Shown here in pieces: positions 59,789 to 64,000 of a stretch of DNA of 64,000 bases. The translations under genes were made by a program, and so were the position numbers. Position 1 is the first letter of the stretch. Each line of letters starts with the position of its first letter. The notes beneath the pieces were generated by a model, which saw nothing but the letters and a program-made list of their open reading frames with translations, was not told the DNA's origin and searched no databases. This DNA is from Streptomyces sp. NBC_01717 (GTDB lineage Bacteria > Actinomycetota > Actinomycetes > Streptomycetales > Streptomycetaceae), in assembly GCF_036248255.1 (NCBI RefSeq), contig NZ_CP109178.1:1364001-1428000 (forward strand), written 5' to 3'.

Positions 59789-60619
59789 CGGGCTGCGTCC
59801 GTGCGCGTGAGGACGGTCGCCATGAAGTGGGTCGCGTCCCCGTCGACCCGGGGGATGAACAGCGCCCTTGACGGTCCTCCGAATATCGGCCGACGGAACG
59901 AGCAGCGCTGTCGTCAAGGAGTTGTCAGCAGGCCGTAAATCCGGGCCGGATCGGTCGAACAGCACCATCGCGGCGCTTAGATTCTGTTTGTGCCGCTCAA
60001 AAACTGCGGACGCTCAGGCCCTGACCGTGCCCGACAACCCGGTCGCGCCGACGGAGGATACGCGGCGGCGTATTCTCCGCACCGCGCCCGCGCACGGCCT
60101 TTCCGGTACCGGGGCCCCGGTACCGGAAAGGCTCAGCCTCACTTCCGGTCGACTCACCGGTTGCTCGCGCTGTGCGGACGATCGTCTTCAGCACCCTGAT
60201 CATCCTGGCCCTGATCCGCTCGCCCTGCGCAGCGTCCGCCACCGCCTCGGCCGACTCCTGTCAGGGGGTCATCAGGGATTCGCGCGCCGGCTTGAAGCGG
60301 GGCAATCGGCAGAGTGGGATAGGGGACGTGAACAGCGGTCTGCGACATGACGATCGGCCACCGAATACGGTGCCGCCGGTGATGCGCGTCGTTCACCCCT
60401 GGATGCGTTGACGCATTCGCCCGTGCTTCGGCACACGGTGCTCCTGCGCACCGCTCACCTGCGGCCGCCCGATCAATGAAGCGGCCGCTTCTCCATTTCT
60501 CTTTCCACTGTGCGCGCCTTGCCCCATGCACACCTGAAACTCAATTCGCAGGCGGCTGGGGCTGTTCCATCGCATCGGCCCGACACCCGAGCCCGCACGT
60601 ACAAGAACAGGAATCCACG
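59789..60619. other. 0.8-kb gene-poor interval with a 36-bp palindrome
   Basis: No convincing gene. It contains a perfect 36-bp palindrome (60097-60132). A frame near 60172-60411 starting VRTIVFSTLIILALIRSPCA has a hydrophobic stretch but no family match. This interval precedes an SDR pseudogene, so the region appears to be degenerating. Confidence 0.45.
60097..60132. repeat. 36-bp perfect palindrome without loop
   Basis: Left half GCCTTTCCGGTACCGGGG, right half its exact reverse complement, no spacer. It contains two GGTACC sites and a central GGGGCCCC. It lies far from any gene end (309 bases after the Usp stop). Confidence 0.95.
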
Positions 60620-61024
60620 ATGTCTTCTGCCTCCTTGTCCGGACCGGGCCGTGCCGGTCACCGGGGCCACTTCCGGTGTCGGCTGGGAGACCGCCCGGAT
60701 CCTCGCCGAGCGCGGCACGCTCATCCTCGTCCACGGCCGCACCGCCGAGGAGGCTCAGGCCGCGACCGACAGGCTCATGGCCGCCGGTGTCAGTGAGCCC
60801 CACCTACGCACTTACGCCACCGACTTCACGGGCTCCGACACGGCGGAGGCGATGGTCCGGGAGGTCGTCGGGATCCACCCGCACCTGGACGTGCGCGCGT
60901 ACGACGAGGGCGTCGCCCCGGCGCCGCCCGCCACCGGGGAACGGCTGAAGCGCCCGCAGAGACGGCCAGAACCCGGCGTACTGGCCGCCGCTTTCCCGTA
61001 CACCCGGCTCCGGAAGGGACCCAC
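60620..61024 (+). pseudogene. Short-chain dehydrogenase, frameshifted and truncated
   Basis: ATG 60620 has AGGAA upstream and starts MSSASLS, but the Rossmann motif VTGATSGVGWETARILAERG and the following LILVHGRTAEEAQAATDRLM are in another frame, so a shift near 60640-60650 is needed. After HLDV near 60895 the sequence is no longer SDR-like: the NAG motif, active-site Tyr/Lys and C-terminal half are missing. The gene is dead unless two sequencing errors are invoked. The same frame then enters the intact GNAT gene. Confidence 0.75.
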
Positions 61025-61025
61025 C

Positions 61026-61814
61026 ATGATCGAACTCCTGCCGCACCGACTTCCCGCACTCTCACGCTGGTTCCCCGCCGGAGCGCCGGGTCCGGCAGCC
61101 CTGGCCGAGCATGTCCTGACCACCGGGATCGGCCGCTTCTGGGCCGACCACGCCGTCCAGCCGCGCGCAATCGCCGTCGACTGCGCCGCCCATGTACTGC
61201 TGCGTGGCGATCCCGGCGCACTCGTCCCCGCGGAACTGGCACCGCTCGGCTCGCGCTACATCGAGGCACCCGCCCGATTCCTTCCCGTCCTCGGCGCCTC
61301 CTTCGACCGGATCATGCCGTGGGAGCGCATGGTCTACACACAGCAGGAGGAACCGACCTCCCCTGCGCGCACTCCCAAGGGCGTGACCGTACGCCGCATC
61401 ACCGCCGCCGATGCCGACGCACTCGACGCGCTCGGCCCGGGTGCTGCCTGGATACATGCCAGCTGGGGTGGCCCGGCCGGGCTCGCCGCCTCCGGGCACG
61501 CCTGGGGCGCCTTCCACCAGGGCGAAGCCGTCGCCGTGGCGTGCACGTACTTTCTCGGCAGCGCGTACGAGGACCTCGCCGTCGTCACCGCCCCCGACCA
61601 TCGCCGCCGGCAGCTCGCCCTCAGTTGCGTCACCGCACTCTGCGCCGACGTCACGGCACGCGGCCACACACCCAGCTGGAGCTGCTCGCGCCACAACAGG
61701 GCCAGTCGGCTGCTCGCCTGGAACGCCGGTTTCCGCCTGGTGCGCGAATACGTCCACCACGCCACCGGCGCACCGGCCGTCCGCGGGATGTCGGGGACGA
61801 GAATCCCCGCATGA
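61026..61814 (+). CDS. GNAT-family N-acetyltransferase
   Basis: The 262-aa protein begins MIELLPHRLPALSRWFPAGA and has an N-terminal 130-residue non-GNAT domain, then a GNAT domain (about 130-250): GVTVRRITAADADALDALGP, HQGEAVAVACTYFLGSAYED, LAVVTAPDHRRRQLALSCVT (acetyl-CoA loop with R-R-R-Q-L-A), SWSCSRHNRASRLLAWNAGF. Substrate unknown. ATG 61026 has GGAAGGGA upstream. A 29-codon ORF overlaps its stop. Confidence 0.82.
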   Translation: MIELLPHRLPALSRWFPAGAPGPAALAEHVLTTGIGRFWADHAVQPRAIAVDCAAHVLLRGDPGALVPAELAPLGSRYIEAPARFLPVLGASFDRIMPWERMVYTQQEEPTSPARTPKGVTVRRITAADADALDALGPGAAWIHASWGGPAGLAASGHAWGAFHQGEAVAVACTYFLGSAYEDLAVVTAPDHRRRQLALSCVTALCADVTARGHTPSWSCSRHNRASRLLAWNAGFRLVREYVHHATGAPAVRGMSGTRIPA

Positions 61815-61900
61815 AGCCCCACCCGGCACTGCGGCAGCTCGCGGCGCAGGTCGACCGCAAGACGGCCCGCACGGTCTTCAAGGTCTCCGACCTGAAGTGA
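61811..61900 (+). CDS. Small ORF (29 aa) overlapping GNAT stop
   Basis: ATG 61811 overlaps the GNAT stop (ATGA, 61811-61814), so translation would be coupled. The product MKPHPALRQLAAQVDRKTAR ends TVFKVSDLK. It is basic and helical. I do not recognise it; it may be a small peptide or the residue of a longer gene. Confidence 0.35.
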   Translation: MKPHPALRQLAAQVDRKTARTVFKVSDLK

Positions 61901-62208
61901 ACCTGCCCGACTGTGCGGGATACCGGCTCGGTCGGCCCGCGGCGCGTCAGGACCCTGCACTGCCCCCGGTCGTACAGGTCGCCACGTCGATCACCACCGC
62001 CGGCACGATGACACCGACGGGGATCCACAGAGTTCTGCTCTGCTGCGCCGCTCCCCGACGCTCCGGAGAAGGCGCTCGCGCCGCATCCGGGACGGTGCGA
62101 AACGTGTACGGGCGGCCGTCGTGGCGTGCGCGCCGTCCCATGCGGATGCGAAGTGCGGCACAAGTGGCGACGCTGGAAGGGTCAGGGTGAACGCACCGAG
62201 GAGGACCC
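61901..62208. other. Interval upstream of antitoxin gene
   Basis: About 300 bases. A minus-strand frame (about 62140 to 61947) reads SRTLWIPVGVIVPAVVIDVA, resembling the first membrane helix of Streptomyces PP2C/SpoIIE phosphatases, then stops; possibly a remnant. The right end must hold the antitoxin gene promoter, not identified. Confidence 0.3.
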
Positions 62209-62403
62209 ATGTCCATGATGGACAAGATCAAGCACATGCTGAAGGGCCACGAGGACCAGGCGGGCAAGGGCATCGACAAGGCGGGTGACACCATCGACGA
62301 CAGGACCCAGGGCAAGTACACCGGCCCGGTCGACACCACTCAGGACAGGCTCAAGGGCCAGCTCGGTTCGGACCGCGGCCAGGACCAGCCGCCGCAGACC
62401 TGA
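62209..62403 (+). CDS. Rv0909-like antitoxin/CsbD-like small protein
   Basis: The 64-aa hydrophilic protein (MSMMDKIKHMLKGHEDQAGK ... GIDKAGDTIDDRTQGKY) matches the MT0933/Rv0909-like antitoxin family: KGHEDQAGKGIDKAGD repeated-helix pattern. ATG 62209 follows GAGGAGGACCC. No toxin gene with a known family lies next to it, so it may act alone, perhaps as a stress protein (the family also resembles CsbD). Confidence 0.8.
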   Translation: MSMMDKIKHMLKGHEDQAGKGIDKAGDTIDDRTQGKYTGPVDTTQDRLKGQLGSDRGQDQPPQT

Positions 62404-62659
62404 CCCTCACCAGGCCATTGCACCGTCAATAGGCCGCTGCCGCCTCGCCTGCTCATGACGTGAGCAGGCAGGGGCGGCCGGATGTCCGGTCCATGCGGGC
62501 GCGGTGCGGTCGAGACCGGCTCCCACCGTCGATCCAGCTGTCCCGCAGACCGCCTGCGGGTCGTGGCGTCGCTGATTCCCCGGCGGCCATCAGGTGCCGG
62601 CTGTCCGGCTCCGTCCCGCCACGGCGGCTGAGCGGCTCGGACCTCTTCAAGGAGAACGT

Positions 62660-62685
62660 GCATCGGGCTCGTGCGAGCCCGATGC
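62660..62685 (+). terminator. Hairpin, possible terminator
   Basis: GCATCGGGCTC / GAGCCCGATGC, 11-bp perfect stem with a GTGC loop. Distant (257 bases) from the antitoxin stop. Confidence 0.45.
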
Positions 62686-62743
62686 GGCGTCCTCGTCCTT
62701 GAGCCGGTGGCCGCGCACGCCTCGTACGCATGGTCAACGGGAA

Positions 62744-62763
62744 ACTCGCATGGCCATGCGAGT
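62744..62763 (-). terminator. Terminator downstream of hypE
   Basis: ACTCGCATGG / CCATGCGAGT is a perfect 20-bp palindrome, extended by flanking ACGGGA / TCCCGT with a small bulge. It lies 70 bases past the hypE stop and is probably bidirectional. Confidence 0.55.
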
Positions 62764-62832
62764 CGTCCCGTTTCTCTCGGGGGGGGGCGGGGGGCGCCGC
62801 ACCTCGCTCGCTACCGCCCGGAGAGCGGCGGG

Positions 62833-63948
62833 TCAGCAGATCCGGGGCAGCTGCTCCCCGATCGGCAGGTCGACCACGCGCGTCCCACCGAGCCCGGTAC
62901 GGGCCACGACCATGCCGGGATGCGACTCCACTGCCTCGCCGATGACGGCCGCCTCCGCTCCCAGCGGATGCGCCCGCATCGACTCCAGAACGGCTTCGGC
63001 GTGCTCACGGGGGACGAATGCGACGAGTTTTCCCTCGTTGGCCACGTACATCGGGTCCAGGCCCAGGATCGCGCAGGCGTTGGCCACGGCCGGCGGGACC
63101 GGGATGTCGCGCTCCTGGAGGACGACACCGGTGCCGGAGGCCGTCGCGATCTCGTTGAGCGCCGCGGCCAGTCCCCCTCGTGTGGGATCACGCAGGACAT
63201 GGAGGTCGGGGGTGACCGCGAGCATGGTCTCCACCAGCCCGCCCAGGGCCGCGCAGTCGCTCTCGATCTCCACGCCGAACTCCAGGCCCTCGCGCACACT
63301 CATGATCGCCACGCCGTGCGCACCGATCGCACCGCTGACGATCACGACGTCGCCGGGGACCACCCGCTGGGGACGGAGGTCGACGCCGGCCGGGACCAGG
63401 CCGATCCCGGCGGTGTTGATGAAGATGCCGTCGCCGTGACCGGCGTCCACGACCTTGGTGTCGCCGGTCGCCACCTCGACGCCCGCCGCGCGCGCGGCTG
63501 CGCCCAGCGCGTTGGCCACGCGTGCGACGACCGAGACCTCTACGCCTTCCTCCAGGATGAAACCGCAGGAGAGGTAGGCGGCCCGGGCACCGCTCATGGC
63601 CAGGTCGTTGACCGTGCCGTTGACCGCGAGGTCGCCGATGCTGCCGCCGGGGAAGAACAGCGGCCGCACGACGTACGAGTCGGTGGAGAAGGCCAGCCGG
63701 GCGCCACCCAGCGATACCACGGCCGAGTCGGTCAGTTGCGCCAGCACGTCACCCCCGTAGCCGGGCGCGAAGACGTGCTGGACCAGTTCGGCCGAGAGTG
63801 CACCGCCACCGCCGTGGCCCATCACCACCCGCGGCTGGTCGCGCAGCGGTGCCGGGCAGGTCCATGCCGTCAGGTCGAGTACGGCCGGGTCGCCGGGAGC
63901 GTCCGTCGCCGTGGCGGTGATGTTCAATGCTTCGGTCGTCTCAGGCAA
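62833..63948 (-). CDS. hypE: Hydrogenase maturation protein HypE
   Basis: The 371-aa protein is an AIR-synthase-like ATPase: VVMGHGGGGALSAELVQHVF near residue 42, FSTDSYVVRPLFFPGGSIGD, NDLAMSGARAAYLSCGFILE and the terminal PRIC with the thiocyanate-carrying Cys371. It dehydrates a carbamoyl group from HypF to give the CN ligand of [NiFe] hydrogenase iron. The start is TTG 63948, overlapping the hypD stop (TTGCCTGA), so hypD and hypE are coupled. This indicates a hyp cluster continuing to the right. Confidence 0.93.
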   Translation of the reverse strand: MPETTEALNITATATDAPGDPAVLDLTAWTCPAPLRDQPRVVMGHGGGGALSAELVQHVFAPGYGGDVLAQLTDSAVVSLGGARLAFSTDSYVVRPLFFPGGSIGDLAVNGTVNDLAMSGARAAYLSCGFILEEGVEVSVVARVANALGAAARAAGVEVATGDTKVVDAGHGDGIFINTAGIGLVPAGVDLRPQRVVPGDVVIVSGAIGAHGVAIMSVREGLEFGVEIESDCAALGGLVETMLAVTPDLHVLRDPTRGGLAAALNEIATASGTGVVLQERDIPVPPAVANACAILGLDPMYVANEGKLVAFVPREHAEAVLESMRAHPLGAEAAVIGEAVESHPGMVVARTGLGGTRVVDLPIGEQLPRIC

Positions 63949-64000
63949 CGGGGCTCGTCTCCCTGGCTGCGGTGGTGATGTCCAGTCGCCGGTAGAGGTA
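63941..64000 (-). CDS. hypD: HypD C-terminal end (runs off right edge)
   Basis: The last 19 codons read YLYRRLDITTAARETSPVA and stop TGA at 63943-63941. The HypD C-terminus commonly ends with a YYRYRR stretch after the 4Fe-4S cysteines, and the overlap with hypE fits the usual hypD-hypE order. HypD scaffolds assembly of the Fe(CN)2CO unit. The rest is outside the window. Confidence 0.65.
   Translation of the reverse strand, partial: YLYRRLDITTAARETSPVA

Larger units (their letters stand above)
62404..62832. other. Convergent interval with hairpins and a G-run
   Basis: About 430 bases between the antitoxin gene and hypE. It holds hairpins at 62660-62685 and 62744-62763 and a G9-C-G6 tract (62779-62794). 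No gene recognised. Confidence 0.45.

Noticed and set aside
60172..60411. Hydrophobic frame VRTIVFSTLIILALIRSP
   Set aside because: No ribosome binding site or family match; adjacent to the large palindrome and a pseudogene.

Overview
The window is high-GC actinobacterial DNA, most simply a Streptomyces chromosome segment. Supporting signs are the strong G/C third-position bias, frequent GTG/TTG starts, leaderless promoters, a SigB/F-type sigma factor, an Rpf-domain M23 peptidase, a DyP/encapsulin pair, DUF6230/DUF6114 proteins and a DasR-type site at a GH18 chitinase. No rRNA, tRNA, CRISPR array or intact transposase was found.

Left part (1-31 kb). A truncated aldo/keto reductase is followed by a WS/DGAT acyltransferase, a PAS-GAF-SpoIIE-HATPase phosphatase and a GH18 chitinase. 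Next come a cyclic-nucleotide-binding protein and a three-gene operon (YndJ-like membrane protein, DUF1990 protein, lipase maturation factor) whose promoter carries two TTGAAC/GTTCAA palindromes. Secreted glycosidases follow: GH29 fucosidase, GH92 mannosidase and PA14-GH2. Between them lie a zinc-ribbon SDR, a SigF-like sigma factor and its HATPase neighbour. The rest holds an epimerase, an alpha/beta hydrolase with a divergent TetR, a FhuF-like 2Fe-2S protein, a DMT transporter, Rpf-LysM-M23, a ROK regulator, a second TetR and signal peptidase I.

Middle (30-47 kb). An SDR-DUF2867 fusion ends at a heptanucleotide tandem array. It is followed by 6-phosphogluconate dehydrogenase, the DyP peroxidase/encapsulin nanocompartment operon, an M64 peptidase divergent from an XRE-TPR regulator, an orphan PLP-fold III decarboxylase, a panD-GNAT-racemase run, and a MerR/membrane-protein pair with a classical 19-bp-spacer promoter. 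About 42.2-42.9 kb and 44.5-47.2 kb are decayed: excisionase-like, SnoaL-like, IS5-transposase and GNAT fragments lie among a few intact genes.

Right part (47-64 kb). Three more secreted carbohydrate-active proteins (GH71/GH99-like with FN3 and discoidin, GH87-like, GxGYxYP) are followed by a DUF6230/DUF6114 pair, a HAD phosphatase, a 159-bp MITE-like element, a glycine-rich secreted repeat protein, a slipin, a universal stress protein, an SDR pseudogene, a GNAT with a coupled 29-codon ORF, an Rv0909-like antitoxin, and hypE/hypD, which run off the edge and imply a [NiFe]-hydrogenase maturation locus.

The main unifying theme is glycan degradation under local control. GH92 and GxGYxYP each have a LacI-type GACAACGTTGTC-like operator just downstream of a well-formed promoter, and GH2 has a weaker version. 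The fucosidase and the truncated aldo/keto reductase share an ATCGGAT motif inside their core promoters. The chitinase has a DasR-like site between -35 and -10. No functional assignment here rests on a database search; all are by motif and family recognition.
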